NCBI GenBank assembly: GCA_964036315.1
Contig: OZ038492.1
Span: 34,011,118-34,075,117, forward strand
Reading direction: 5' to 3'
Source of the DNA: Acanthosepion esculentum
Taxonomy: Eukaryota > Mollusca > Cephalopoda > Sepiida > Sepiidae
Length of the DNA stretch: 64,000 nt
Shown here: positions 1-10,418 of the stretch, piece by piece
Position numbering within the stretch: the stretch's first letter is position 1
Layout of the letters: every line of letters begins with the position of its first letter
The notes under the pieces: generated by a model
Told to the model about the DNA's origin: nothing
Databases searched by the model: none
What the model saw: the letters and a program-made list of their open reading frames with translations, nothing else
Translations under genes and position numbers: made by a program

Positions 1-92
1 ATTCAACATAAAAAAGCTTATCTCTACTTGAATGTGTGTTACTTGAAGGGTATAAAATTTCTAATAACTTAACTATACCCATGCTTAAAATG

Positions 93-440
93 TTCTGGGT
101 AAGATGATAAACTTCATCCAACAGCAAGGCCTCTGATCAGGAGGTTTTGAGGAGTGTGGAACCACCTCTTAATTGCTGGTGTTCCGAGGGCCACCCTGAC
201 TTGGGGTGGTAGCATCTGTTAGGTTCCCAGGTATGGGTAAATAGTTAACCCCAAACTGGGGTCAAAATACTATGAAAGTGTAAAAATAGGTTTTAGTACC
301 AGCAATATAATCTTGAAAAAAAAACATTTCCAGCAATACATTTTTGGAAAAAAATATATATTATCAGCAATAAAAACCTTGTCGGCATTAAATAACCCAT
401 TGAGGTTAATATGCCGTAAAAAAACAAACAAAAACAAACA
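93..440 (+). repeat. SINE-X copy 1 (short interspersed element, unnamed family)
   Basis: About 350 bp. The head carries GGCCTCTGATCAGGAGG and GGAACCACCTCTTAATTGC, followed by GGGTGGTAGCA, the central motif AGGTATGGGTAAATAGTTAA, a short palindromic stretch around ACTATGAAAGTGT, two tail units of the form CCAGCAATA(C)ATTTT, and the end TTAAATAACCCATTGAGG then ATGCCGTAAAA and an A-rich run. The same order recurs at 7062, 9445, 13790, 17232 and 54690, which defines the family. I see no convincing A/B box, so the origin of the head is open. Confidence 0.75.
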
Positions 441-2517
441 AAAGCAAACATGCTTAAAATCTTAAACTTTGCAGATTAATAATTTAGTTATATTAATAAT
501 TTGTTAAATGCCATTTTACTTTAAGTTGGTGTCCACTCAGTAATGATATTTCTTATTAATATATTTTTTTTATTTTGAGTGATACTGATTAATTAATAGA
601 ATATGTTCTAATAATGTCTGCTATAATTTGAATCTGTCTCATTTATATATTTAACCAAATTTTAATTTATATAAGTTTTTTAATTTTTTCTTCACAAACA
701 CAACCAATTTGACCATGAAAAAAAACACACACACCTAGTTTTCATTATCTTCTTTGAACTAGTCCTCTTCGACCTATATACATTGAAACAGAAATAGTAC
801 TGCTCACAAAAGTTAGTGGCAAGTCTGTACTACATTCAGTTTGTGCACATTGTTGAAATTCCACCTAAATCTTGAAGAGCACTTTATACAGACAGACATT
901 AAATTATTCTTAAAAATTCTTATTCAAGAGACAGGCACTGTAATTTTTGTAAAGGAAAAGAGTCTGTAGTTATTATTTTTATCTTGATTTTATATTTACA
1001 TTTATCTTCAGTACTATTATTTTTCCATTTCAGTCAATATTTTTCTTTTTCATTAAATGTCTAAATCTGATGACATAATCTGTTTGCATTATAAAACCAG
1101 ACTGAATATTTTATGCCTGCCCTTTTCTTGTAAATAAGATATATGGAATTTTTTTTCCTTAAATATTGTTCCTTCTAATTTGACCTTCTAATGGTTTTAT
1201 ATTATTTTGGAACATTTTCATAGTAACTGCTACTATTATAGTGTTTTACTTACAATAGAAAGTTTAAGAATAGACACTAACATTCCTTTGAATAAATTCT
1301 CTTGTCTTTCATCATTTCTAGTGTACTTATGGGTCTGCCTCAGGTGCCTGTTTTAGTTAAACTTTTTTATTAGTGTATACACATTCTTTTCCAAATACAG
1401 TGTATATTTGTAATGTTACAGCTTTCCACAACACAACACCTGTACCCACACAAAATCTTACACTTAGCAGCCCATCACCCACTCCCATCTCTCTAATATG
1501 TGAACTCGCCCCCACTTGCTTTTGGTATGTAATAGCAGTCACTGAATACAAAGACAATTAGGTCAGACTAATGACCACAGCAACAGATGGAAACCAAAGC
1601 TAAAAATAAATTCTCATACACGTAATGAATTACAAATAATTGAGCAGGAAAGGTTGACAGAACTCAATTGAGTGATGAATCTCGAAGGAAACAGCATGTA
1701 TGTTAAATTCTCATGTTAATTGACTTTCTGAATTGAAGAGAAGGAATAACGACCCCCAACTCACTTGAAACTTCAACACAGAATTAAATGGAGACAAGTC
1801 TTATGCAGACAATTCCTTGTTCACTTGTTACAGTCAAGCAAGAGAGATCACATGACAAGAAACAAACTCCAATTTAACTTAAGATCGTGCAGCTTAAAGG
1901 GCATAGGTGAATGGCCAAATGTGACTGCCACCTAAGAAATACATATGTGATATACTTAAGGATCCAAAACATGAATTCTGCACAGTTAACTATGACTTAT
2001 ACAGTATCATATCTTCATAACCAAATGTACGATTTCTGCAGTGCTGAAACTAAATGACCAGATAATTACGCAACGTTAAAGTAAGAAGAGTAGATCAAAG
2101 AACATCGCTACTTGAGCAAACTGATTTGAAATTAATATGAACGAAGAGAATCATAAGAGAAAGAGAAAACTTTATTTCAGAAGAAAAACTGAAGTTTTTG
2201 TTTCAACCTTTGGCATCATAAAATAATGCAGGCATCTTTCCACACAAATATATGGCACACATCTTTCCACACATTCTCATATGGAAATATTTTTACATAT
2301 AATCTAGTTGTAATCAAATCTTGTTAATTTGCATATTGGCATTTGTCATTGGTCATCATTCCAAAATCACGTATTTGACACTGCACTGAATCCTTCAACT
2401 GTGGAGTGGTAAACATGGGCAATCTTTTAGACAAGTTGTTTTTTTTTTGTATTTTCTTTTTAAACATTGTGCTGCAGTAATTGGTCATAACAGAAGGCAA
2501 AGTTTAATAAATTAATA
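441..2517. other. AT-rich stretch, nothing recognised
   Basis: No coding signal, RNA gene or repeat I can place. Short open frames on both strands around 1357-1561 overlap each other and look like chance. Confidence 0.5.

Positions 2518-2565
<48 letters not shown>
2518..2565. repeat. (TG)n-(TA)n microsatellite
   Basis: A compound dinucleotide tract: a short TG run passes directly into TA repeats. Confidence 0.95.
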
Positions 2566-2569
<4 letters not shown>

Positions 2570-3540
2570 AATTCTTAATACAAGGTTAGCATGTATCTAC
2601 TTGTAAAAAAAATTAGATACCAAAACAATATAAAATTTGTACTTATCTGTTCGGTTGTCATAACCGTGAAATTGGTACATCTTGTTTTTATAACTTCATG
2701 GAGCAAAAAGAGAAAGATTGATTTTGCCTCCTAACAATGTCACATGGCTGTTTTTTATTCTCATAAATATTTATAATTTTTAATTATTTTTGCTTTGGGT
2801 CAAGGGGAGATAACTCTTTGTCTCTCCCTACAGAGGTCATTGAGGTCAGTTCTCTCTACGCTTTTGCCAGAAAGGCTGACAGGTTGGTCCACTGCACTAA
2901 CAAATCAGGATGAGTGTCTACTACAAAAAAGAAAAAAGAGACTTTCTGTTGCTCTCTCCCTGTTCTGATGCACTGCAAGCTACAAACTCTGTCTTGCTTG
3001 AAGGATACAAGTTTGTATTTGTATAGAAAAAAAGTAAACCTTCCAAAGCCATGTGTTCATTCATTGTGAATGCAAGAACGAAAATTCTGTGCCAACCTCA
3101 ATGTTATTTATTGATGCAGGCAGTAGGTTTCATAACTATTATCAGACTGAATGATCTCAGACAATTGCATTCTACTCATTATATTTCCTTGTTTGGATTA
3201 AGTCTCTTGTTTCTCATTGTACTTTTCTTGGTGACATTTAGGCAGCTGGAAATCCCAGCCATCTTTAGATCCCTTTTTTAAATGATTTGAATCTTGCTTA
3301 TTGGAAGCATGTGCATTTTTTCACAAACACATTAAATGCTGATTTGCCACATATTTTCGAATATCAAAATCTATATTTCTTTATTGATCAGTGGTTTTCA
3401 TATATTTTCTGGCTTTAGTCCATTTTAATAATATCAATGCTTGATATTATTTTTAACCCTTTCTTTTTGCTTGTTTTCTTTCTCTTCTTATTGCTGACTG
3501 TTTAGAATATTGTCGTTTCCACTTAACCATAGCCAATTAT
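2566..3540. other. Intergenic, nothing firm
   Basis: Slightly less AT-rich near 2790-3000. An open frame at 3051-3281 (+) ends in a hydrophobic segment but has no codon bias or splice context that I can support. Confidence 0.4.
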
Positions 3541-3544
3541 TCCA

Positions 3545-3818
3545 CGGAAAAAAAACTTGTAGAATTATCCTTTTCATTTACTTCCCATGATCCTCTTTCA
3601 AAATAGTTGCCCCTTAGGACACGTGTAGAAAGCAAATAATTTACTTTATAGAAGTTAAATTCTAGTTGATTAATGTCATATTCACAGAAAATAAGTGAAT
3701 ATTTATGAAAAGGCTTCATGATGTAATGAGATAGGTCAGAAGAATTAATGGCAATCTTAATGAGAAGGGAGAAATTGACATTACTGGGCAATGATGCAAA
3801 AAGGTTTGGGGACCCCTG
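3545..3818 (-). mobile_element. hAT-like DNA transposon, one terminus visible
   Basis: Read on the minus strand, the segment begins CAGGGGTCCCCAAACC then TTTTTGCATCATTGCC, the classical terminal inverted repeat form of animal hAT elements (CAG-N-G start). The terminus is at 3818. The opposite terminus and any transposase frame are not recognisable, so the left limit is arbitrary. Probably a non-autonomous or truncated relic. Confidence 0.5.
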
Positions 3819-4173
3819 ATTTAAAGAGTAAAGAATTTACAATTAAAGGAAAAAATAAAGTCTATCAAAGAATGAAACGTGTTAATTCTGAAAAAAAAAC
3901 AACAAAAAAAATGGAACATCATTTTTTTTAAACAATGTAATCAAAAAAGTAGGCAAATAAAAATTTAAATCCACTATCATAATTACTGATTTAATGTTTG
4001 ACCTCTAGGGAGAAAAGTTTGACCTCTGGGGAGAAAAGTACAAAGCTTTCAAGTGTGATGTTCAAAATATTTCCTCAAAAGCAAAAAAAAAACTAAAACA
4101 ACTTCTCTTCCTCAGATCCCATATTTATTTACTATGATATTTCTACTATATCAGCATTTACTATTCTTTCCAT

Positions 4174-4517
4174 GGTTTACAGCCACATCGCATTGATATG
4201 ATTACTGAAGTTAAGCAATGTCAAGCCTAGTCAGTACCTAGATGGGTGACCACTCGGGAACACCAGGTGCTGTAAGCTTGGATGTACAGGTTGTGTAATG
4301 GATAATGGCTCAGAATTGTTAATTGGAGTGCTGAGTTTCAATTCCAGTTGGGTTCCTTATATTCACTTATGTGCAAATGCTCTTGCGAAAGCTATGAAGC
4401 TACGTCTGCTCTCCACCAGCTTTGACTTGTATCACTAAAACATTATTCCCCCCCCACAAAACAAATATTTTCTGGCTTTAAGTTATCTGAAGAAGGTTAA
4501 GCCGTAGAAGGAATCAA
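4174..4517 (+). repeat. 5S-SINE copy 1: 5S rRNA head plus tRNA-like part
   Basis: Positions 4176-4280 read as a diverged 5S rRNA: GCCACATCGCATTGATATG, GAAGTTAAGCAATGTCA, GTCAGTACCTAGATGGGTGA, then GGGAACACCAGGTGCTGTAA. These include the internal pol III promoter region. At 4290-4350 a tRNA-like segment follows (GTGTAATGGATAATGGCTC as A-box side, GAGTTTCAATTCC as B-box side), then a body with TTCACTTATGTGCAAATGC and a 3' end TCTGGCTTTAAGTTATCTG then TTAAGCCGTAG. It is not a functional 5S gene: it is diverged, fused to foreign sequence and present in several rearranged copies. Confidence 0.8.
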
Positions 4518-5139
4518 TAACCTTTCCATTTCTCGGCAGGTACTATCCGTTTTCACTATATTTTCCACTATTTTACTGTTGCATGTTTTTGCTTTTCTTT
4601 GTAAAGATCATAGCAAATATGAATGTAGCTGGCAAAGAAAAACTCTATAACCTATTTCAGCCATTATTACAATTTTAAAGCCCTAATTCTGATTCTGGAT
4701 TTTTATCATCATATTAGGCAAACTGAAAAATCAATCTTTGATTTTAATTCTAGGCCTAAAAATGAATGAACTTCTTAAGTATGACCTCAAAATGATGGTT
4801 CTTCAGACCATTATGACAGTCTGATGACTGCACAAGTTTTTCTTTGATTATCTCACTTTGAATTTTTTTTTTTTTTTTTCCATTTCACATTTTCCCTTTT
4901 TACTTCTACATTCTCTACAGACATTAAAAATTTCTTTCACAACTTGAAAAACTAAAAACATAAAATAACTTCATAGGTGAATGAATTGCATTAAAATTTC
5001 TCAATTTTTTTTGCATGTTAAAGGCAAACAGGAAGGATTCTATGAAACTGATTACATGCCAAAGAAATTTCTATAATATTTGGATTGCTAAATTTCATGG
5101 CAGCAGCATGCAAGGAAAGCAAATGCATAAATCAAATAA

Positions 5140-5140
<1 letters not shown>
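4518..5140. other. AT-rich, nothing recognised
   Basis: Contains a 20-base T run near 4862 and otherwise no recognisable feature. Confidence 0.4.
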
Positions 5141-5178
<38 letters not shown>

Positions 5179-6556
5179 CGTATCACCCCGAGCAAGGCCG
5201 GTGGCCACTATCACGCAAGGGGTTACAGAAGGGTTGGAGGAAGAGCAGATAGGAGTGGTAAAGGAAGGGTTGTGGAGAAAGAGAAGGACGGAGGGCCGAT
5301 CGAGGTGGGGAGGTTACGGGAGATATAGAGCAAGAGCAGATAGGAATGGAAGATGTCAGGAAGTGGATAGATCAAGGCAACTGGAGATGACGATTGACGC
5401 TACACTTAAACCGTTGGAGATTGTATTTGTCAGGGAAACAGTAACGGGGAAGGGAGTTCCATAGGCGAGATGTGCGAGACATGAAGCTATTGGAGTAGAA
5501 AAGACGTCTACACCTAACAGTTTCTACGGTGAAGGGGTGGGAACGGGATGCCAGCCTCGTAGGACGCTTGAATTCACGAGGCTTAGGGACAAGTGAGAGC
5601 AACTCCTCAGAGCAATTACCGTGGAAGTACTTGTAGAAAAGGCAGAGTGATGCAACATTCCGTCTGTGAGAGAGCGACTGCAGACGAGATGACAGATCAG
5701 GGCCAATCACATTGCATATCCGTCTCTGGATCTTATCAAGAACCCCGAGGCAACACGCAGGGGCCCCAGACCATAAATGGCAGCAATACTCCATGCAAGG
5801 TCGAATGGTAGACTTATAGACCTGGAGGATGGATTCAGGGGAGAAGAATTTCCTGGCTCGGCACAGGGAACCAACTTTTCTAGCGGTGGATGATGCAATT
5901 GACTCGATGTATTTGTTCCATCTCAGATCAGCGGACAGCGTGAGACCGAGCAGCCGCAGAGAGGAACTCTCGAGAAGTTGGTCCTCAGACATTCTGATGG
6001 GATGCAGAGATGGGTCCTTGTGGTGGTTAATGGAGAGCAATTTTGTTTTAGAGGCATTAAAGTTGACCATCCATTTCTCTCCCCAGTCCACAACCGATTG
6101 GAGGTCCTTTTCAATTTGAGCTGCCAGGTTAATTTTGTCCGCCTCGGTAGATTTGTGCTTGAGGCAGGAGTAAATGGTAGTGTCGTCAGCGTAGATACCG
6201 ACTTGGGAGTCTATGGCGTCAGGAAGGTCATTTATAAATATGAGGAACAGAGTAGGGCCAAGGATGGAGCCTTGAGGAACACCAGCAGTAGTGGGATAGG
6301 AGTTGGAGAAGGATCCACTGAGAACAACCTTCAAATCCCGGTTTGATAGGAACGATTGAATTAGGTCAAACAATCGACCTGTGATACCATAACCCCGGAG
6401 CTTGCGAAGGAGGCCGGCATGCCAAACCCTATCGAATGCCTTGGAGATGTCAAGGGCCACGGCACGGGCTTCGCCGTTACTATGGATAGCTTGGTAGACA
6501 AATTCAGTGATGGCCGTAAGCACATCGGCAGTAGACCGGGCAAAGCGGAAACCATA
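5141..6556 (-). mobile_element. 5'-truncated LINE (CR1/jockey-like), youngest copy
   Basis: Non-LTR retrotransposon on the minus strand ending in a poly-A (T run 5143-5175). Its 3' UTR end reads TAACCCCTTGCGTGATAGTG then GCCTTGCTCGGGGTGATACG. It is truncated at 6556 inside the reverse transcriptase. The same 3' end is found in at least seven other fragments here (7862, 16030, 27995, 29438, 39130, 42790, 44000). The uninterrupted reading frame marks this as one of the most recent insertions in the window. Confidence 0.9.
5372..6556 (-). CDS. LINE reverse transcriptase, C-terminal 2/3 (partial)
   Basis: Open over 383 codons from the first Met (6523) to the stop at 5372; the frame continues upstream to 6556 with GFRFARSTADV, so the Met is not a true start. 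Reverse transcriptase motifs in order: LDISKAFD (residues 24-31, palm motif A), GVPQGSILGP (81-90), and YADDT (111-115, catalytic motif). These are followed by the thumb and a C-terminal region with DKIQRRICNVIG and RLWNSLP, typical of CR1/jockey-superfamily ORF2 proteins. The endonuclease and fingers are missing because of 5' truncation. No frameshift is visible. The fragment cannot be expressed as a complete ORF2p; it makes cDNA in intact relatives. Confidence 0.9.
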   Translation of the reverse strand, partial: YGFRFARSTADVLTAITEFVYQAIHSNGEARAVALDISKAFDRVWHAGLLRKLRGYGITGRLFDLIQSFLSNRDLKVVLSGSFSNSYPTTAGVPQGSILGPTLFLIFINDLPDAIDSQVGIYADDTTIYSCLKHKSTEADKINLAAQIEKDLQSVVDWGEKWMVNFNASKTKLLSINHHKDPSLHPIRMSEDQLLESSSLRLLGLTLSADLRWNKYIESIASSTARKVGSLCRARKFFSPESILQVYKSTIRPCMEYCCHLWSGAPACCLGVLDKIQRRICNVIGPDLSSRLQSLSHRRNVASLCLFYKYFHGNCSEELLSLVPKPREFKRPTRLASRSHPFTVETVRCRRLFYSNSFMSRTSRLWNSLPRYCFPDKYNLQRFKCSVNRHLQLP

Positions 6557-7060
6557 TTATTATCATGCATTTAATTAATTGGTCATGTTATATATCATTG
6601 TGTGTGTGGGGGGGGGGGTGAATAAATCATTTTAAAAAAGAGTCATCAATCATATCTCTAAGATGCAGCTTGGCTTTCTAATAATCTCAGATTATCTGCT
6701 AACTTCAATGAAGAGCGTAGTTCTTTTAGTATAACAAGAAATGTATGGAATAGCATTTACATTTCATGGCTTTTTTTTCATACCTCATTATGTCCCCAGA
6801 ATTTCTGTAAATAATCTCAATTGATTCTCTATAATAATAATACTGCTGGGACATTTTTTTTCATCCCATCCTTAAAAAAAAAAAAAAAAACTTTGTTTAA
6901 AAACAACATTGAATCTAAAGAGGCGTGATTACTGAAGATTCCATTAAGATTAAAAGAATTGCTCATGCAAAAGTTGATTTAAAACCTTAATTTTTCCCCC
7001 CCCCTTTATAAAAAGCTCATAATAATTGAAATACTATAGCAAGTTACAAAATTTAATTTG
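6557..7060. other. AT-rich flank, nothing recognised
   Basis: Contains short homopolymer runs (G10 near 6610, A17 near 6873, C9 near 6995) and no recognisable feature. Confidence 0.4.
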
Positions 7061-7061
7061 T

Positions 7062-7385
7062 TTAATGGCATATCAACTCCTCATAAGTCATTTAATGCCA
7101 AAATTTTATTTACTTGGGAACATTTTTTTTTACAATTTAAATCTATTGTTAAAAAATTTTATTTTAAAAATGTATTTTTTATACTTTCATAGTGTTTTGG
7201 CCCCAGTTTGGGGGTTTACTATTTGCCCACTGGCTAGGACCCTAACAGGTACTACCACCCTTGTTCATGGTGGACCTGTGGACAACAACAATTAAGAAGT
7301 GGTTCTATGCTCCTCATGAGCTCCAATCTCCTAATCAGAGATCTTGCTGCCAGATGTAGTTTATCATCATACCCAGGACAGCAAA
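7062..7385 (-). repeat. SINE-X copy 2
   Basis: Reverse orientation. The tail signature GGCATATCAACTCC with TCATTTAATGCC lies at 7064-7098. CTTTCATAGTGTTTTGGCCC, the block ACCCTAACAGGTACTACCA and TAGTTTATCATCATACCCAG follow in the expected inverse order. Confidence 0.75.
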
Positions 7386-7668
7386 ATTTAACTAAAGCAC
7401 TAAAACATATGTTAAAACAATAAGGAAAAATTAACAAGAAAGAGGTGTATATCTACACAGCAAAGCAGAGTGTAAGGAGAAATAAGAGAAGGGTCTTATA
7501 TACAATATGGAGATACTCCCGTGTCTGGAGAAGCCATATTTATGACTCCAGATTCAAATCAAACAGATTCATCTACTATGTCCCAGCCCCAAAAAGCAAT
7601 GGCTCAGTTTGGCTGCTGTAAATAAACTGAATGGCTGGCTAGGATTATCTCATTTAGTTCTTATTTTA
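7386..7668. other. Spacer between SINEs
   Basis: No feature recognised. Confidence 0.3.
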
Positions 7669-7669
7669 G

Positions 7670-7800
7670 TACTGCTCAGTTATTGCTTGCCATTTCCATT
7701 GTGTGCAACAGACAGGGATTGAACTCACAATTACTATATCACCAAATTCACAAACCAGTGCTTTAATCCACTAAGCTATTGTCTCATGGGAACAATGCTA
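7670..7800 (-). repeat. tRNA-derived SINE
   Basis: On the minus strand ATAGCTTAGTGGATTAAAGC resembles an A box and GTGAGTTCAATCCCTGTC a B box, the two internal pol III promoter elements, with tRNA-like spacing. It belongs to the same broad type as 44765, 45130 and 52925. Confidence 0.65.
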
Positions 7801-7861
7801 GCAATAACTGAGCATAAGAACTGGACAAAATATCCCTAGACATGGGCAGTGGAACCAAAAC

Positions 7862-8200
7862 GGTCTCTTTAAATCATTTCACCCCGAACAAGGTAGTAAT
7901 GCCACTAGTACGCAGGAAGTTATGGGGAGTGTGAGTGAAAGAGAAGACCCAGTATAGAGAGGATTGATGAAAGGACAAAAGATGAACGGAGACCCAAGAA
8001 GACAGATTGATGTTGCATTTAAAGATTTGAAGATTTTATTTGTCAGGGAAGCAAGTAAATGGAAGGAAGTGCGAGAAAAAGAAACTGTTGGAGTAGAAGT
8101 TGCAGTTGCATTTAGCTATTTCAGCATTAAATGAGTGGGACCTGGATGCCAATTTAGATGCACACTTAAATTCATGTAGTCAGGGCATCCGGGAACAAAA
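7862..8200 (-). pseudogene. LINE 3' fragment, decayed
   Basis: The reverse complement gives the LINE 3' end (ACTAGTGGCATTACTACC, then TTCGGGGTGAAATGATT). The upstream C-terminal region aligns by eye with the copy at 5141-6556: the blocks around GGAGTAGAAGTTGCAG and TTTGTCAGGGAAGCAAG match. Frameshifts are frequent. Confidence 0.7.
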
Positions 8201-8211
8201 ATTTGTCAGAG

Positions 8212-8294
8212 CATAATTATGCGTATTATGAATGAAGGCATAATTATGCATATTATGAATGAAGGCATAATTATGCGTATTATGAATGAAGGCA
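8212..8294. repeat. 28-29 bp tandem triplication with internal palindrome
   Basis: Three near-identical units built on GCATAATTATGC (itself palindromic) and ATTATGAATGAAG. The units differ only at single bases, so the triplication is recent. Confidence 0.9.
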
Positions 8295-8299
8295 TATCA

Positions 8300-8700
8300 T
8301 ACATGGGGAATTATGGTATTTCACTAATTCTCATGCTTAGAATTTTCCTCAGCTAAAGTTTGTGGGAACTTGACAGAACTTAGTCATCCAGACTGAGAAG
8401 ATCCTTTAAGAGAGAAATTTTCCAGCCGAAACCAGTCAAATGATTGTTGGCATGACCAAACACTTAGATTCATTCCAATAGAAAGAAACAAATATTTCTT
8501 GCTATTACTGAAAAGCCCTTTTGGAATTGCTACAATGTCTACTACTGGTCTAATCTAAACTTATTTTAAAAGAGTAAAACTGATGCAAACGTTAACCCAC
8601 TCTAACATTAAGTAATCTGCAAAGTAAGAAAACGGAACGTAAGAATTAATAGTTAATTTTAAGTTTTGAAAAAATACTATCAAAAATGCCCTTAAAAAAA
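8300..8700. other. Spacer, nothing recognised
   Basis: AT-rich sequence with no placed feature. Confidence 0.3.
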
Positions 8701-8702
8701 TA

Positions 8703-9215
8703 CACGAAAAATATTCCCTCAAAGTGATGATGTCAAAAGAACCCTCAAAGTGATGATGTCAAAAATACCCTCAAAGTGATGATGTCAAAAATACCCTCAA
8801 AGTGATGATGTCAAAAATACCCTCAAAGTGATGATGTCAAAAATACCCTCAAAGTGATGATGTCAAAAATACCCTCAAAGTGATGATGTCAAAAATACCC
8901 TCAGTGATGATGTCAAAAATACCCTCAAAGTGATGATGTCAAAAATACCCTCAAAGTGATGATGTCAAAAATACCCTCAAAGTGATGATGTCAAAAATAC
9001 CCTCAAAGTGATGATGTCAAAAATACCCTCAAAGTGATGATGTCAAAAATACCCTCAAAGTGATGATGTCAAAAATACCCTCAAAGTGATGATGTCAAAA
9101 ATACCCTCAAAGTGATGATGTCAAAAATACCCTCAAAGTGATGATGTCAAAAATACCCTCAAAGTGATCATATCAAAAATGCCCTCAAAAATACCCATAA
9201 AAAATACCCTCGAGT
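8703..9215. repeat. 26-bp minisatellite, about 18 copies
   Basis: Unit CCCTCAAAGTGATGATGTCA followed by AAAATA. Copies are nearly perfect through 9160; one copy near 8899 has an internal deletion (CCCTCAGTGATG). The 3' edge decays to shortened units (CCCTCAAAAATACCC), which marks the older end of the array. Confidence 0.97.
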
Positions 9216-9284
9216 CAAAAATGAAATAGAATTTTCTTTCTAACCTAATGGCTGATAACGTGTATTATTGCAATGTTTTACATA

Positions 9285-9395
9285 AATATGTATTGCTGCT
9301 CCTTTTACTATAAAAATGTATTTTCCTACTTTCATAGTATTTGTGGTTTCACTATTAGCCAATAGCTGTGTGGATCTACAAACAACTCTCTTTAT
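9285..9395 (-). repeat. SINE-X copy 3, 3' half only
   Basis: GTATTGCTGCTCC, the AAAATGTATTTTCC spacer, ACTTTCATAGTATTTGTGG and CACTATTAGCCAATAGC follow the inverse SINE-X order. The head is missing. Confidence 0.55.
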
Positions 9396-9444
9396 TCTCT
9401 GTTTTTCAAAATTCTACTCTTTCCTCATTAAAAATGCATTGTTG

Positions 9445-9680
9445 CAAATTTTACTATAAATAGGTATTGTTGATATGTTTTTTTACATATATACTTTCAC
9501 AGTGTTTTGTTTGGGTTTTCATTATTTATCCATAGCTGGGACCTTAACAGGTTCTACCACCCTAGGTCAGGGTGGACCTGGGGACATCAGCAATTAAGAG
9601 GTGGTTCCACACTCCTCAAAACCTTCAATCTCCTGATCAGAGGCCTTGTTGCCAGATATAGTTTATCAGCATACCCAGGA
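9445..9680 (-). repeat. SINE-X copy 4
   Basis: Well-preserved inverse copy: CTTTCACAGTGTTTTG, CATAGCTGGGACCTTAACAG, GGTCAGGGTGGACCTGGGG, AATTAAGAGGTGGTTCCACA, CTGATCAGAGGCCTTG, TAGTTTATCAGCATACCCAG. It abuts the RTE fragment that starts at about 9680. Confidence 0.75.
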
Positions 9681-9895
9681 CTCAAGAAGAAATACCAGAA
9701 ATTTCTTGAACACATAATGAGATAACAGAGAACTTGATCCTCACAAAGCATATTTAGGGGGAAGCAGCTAGCTACCTACCCAACGAGTTTGTGTTAGTAG
9801 AAGGGAGGGCAAGTGGCTTGGCAAAGGAGAAGCACTGCTAAGGGCTATAAGGAATAGGAAGTTTTGGAAAGCCATGATTTCCTGTGTACTGAATG
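9681..9895 (+). pseudogene. RTE-type LINE C-terminal fragment
   Basis: The reading, with frameshifts, gives KFLEHIMR, a stop-interrupted stretch, ATYPTSLC and RRSTAKGYKE. These align with the C-terminal region of RTE ORF2p seen at 29655-30780. No catalytic motif remains. Confidence 0.6.
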
Positions 9896-9959
9896 AAAAC
9901 AGAACTGCTATTAAATTATTTGAAATCATTCCAGTTGATAAATTGAATGAGTTTGTAAG

Positions 9960-10418
9960 TTCTTTGCGATTTTCAGATTATTTCAAATTGCAATGTTCAA
10001 AATATTAAATTCTAATCCATTTTTTCAATCAACTAACCTCTTGGTTTAAACTTTGATTAATTTGTGTCAGGCTAAATTTCATCTGTGTATCCTCATCTTA
10101 CACCAGTCAAACAAAACGGCCCAATTCATACCACTAACATGAATGATTTGCTTTGTTTTTCATTACTGTGTTTATGACATATGGTAATGTTTAATTTGCA
10201 TAACAAATTTTAAAACCATATTTTAAGATATTTCATTATGTTATTTATTTTCAATTGAAATTTCAAAAATTCTCATATATAAGCTATGTTTCTATCAGTT
10301 TTTTTCTTAATTCATCATGTATGTATATAAAAATTTATATCTCCTGTTTTCAAAATTTAGTTGTAAATTAGAAATCCTATGCTGTTCATAATAATAAGCA
10401 TTCTTATCATCTGATATG
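9960..10418. repeat. Left direct flank of the 53-bp satellite
   Basis: The segment around 10070-10260 resembles 13018-13200 in the same orientation. Shared words include TTTCATCT, AATGTTTAATTTGCA or TAACATTTAATTTGCA, and AAAGCATATT or AAACCATATT followed by TATTTCATT. The satellite therefore sits between two related copies of another sequence. Confidence 0.5.

Noticed and set aside
4174..4290. A functional 5S rRNA gene
   Set aside because: Diverged at many conserved positions, fused directly to a tRNA-like segment and SINE body, without a T-run terminator after the 5S part, and repeated in rearranged copies.
5015..5464. A 149-codon plus-strand open frame
   Set aside because: It crosses the LINE poly-A (as T run, translated as poly-Phe) and the antisense of the LINE 3' UTR.
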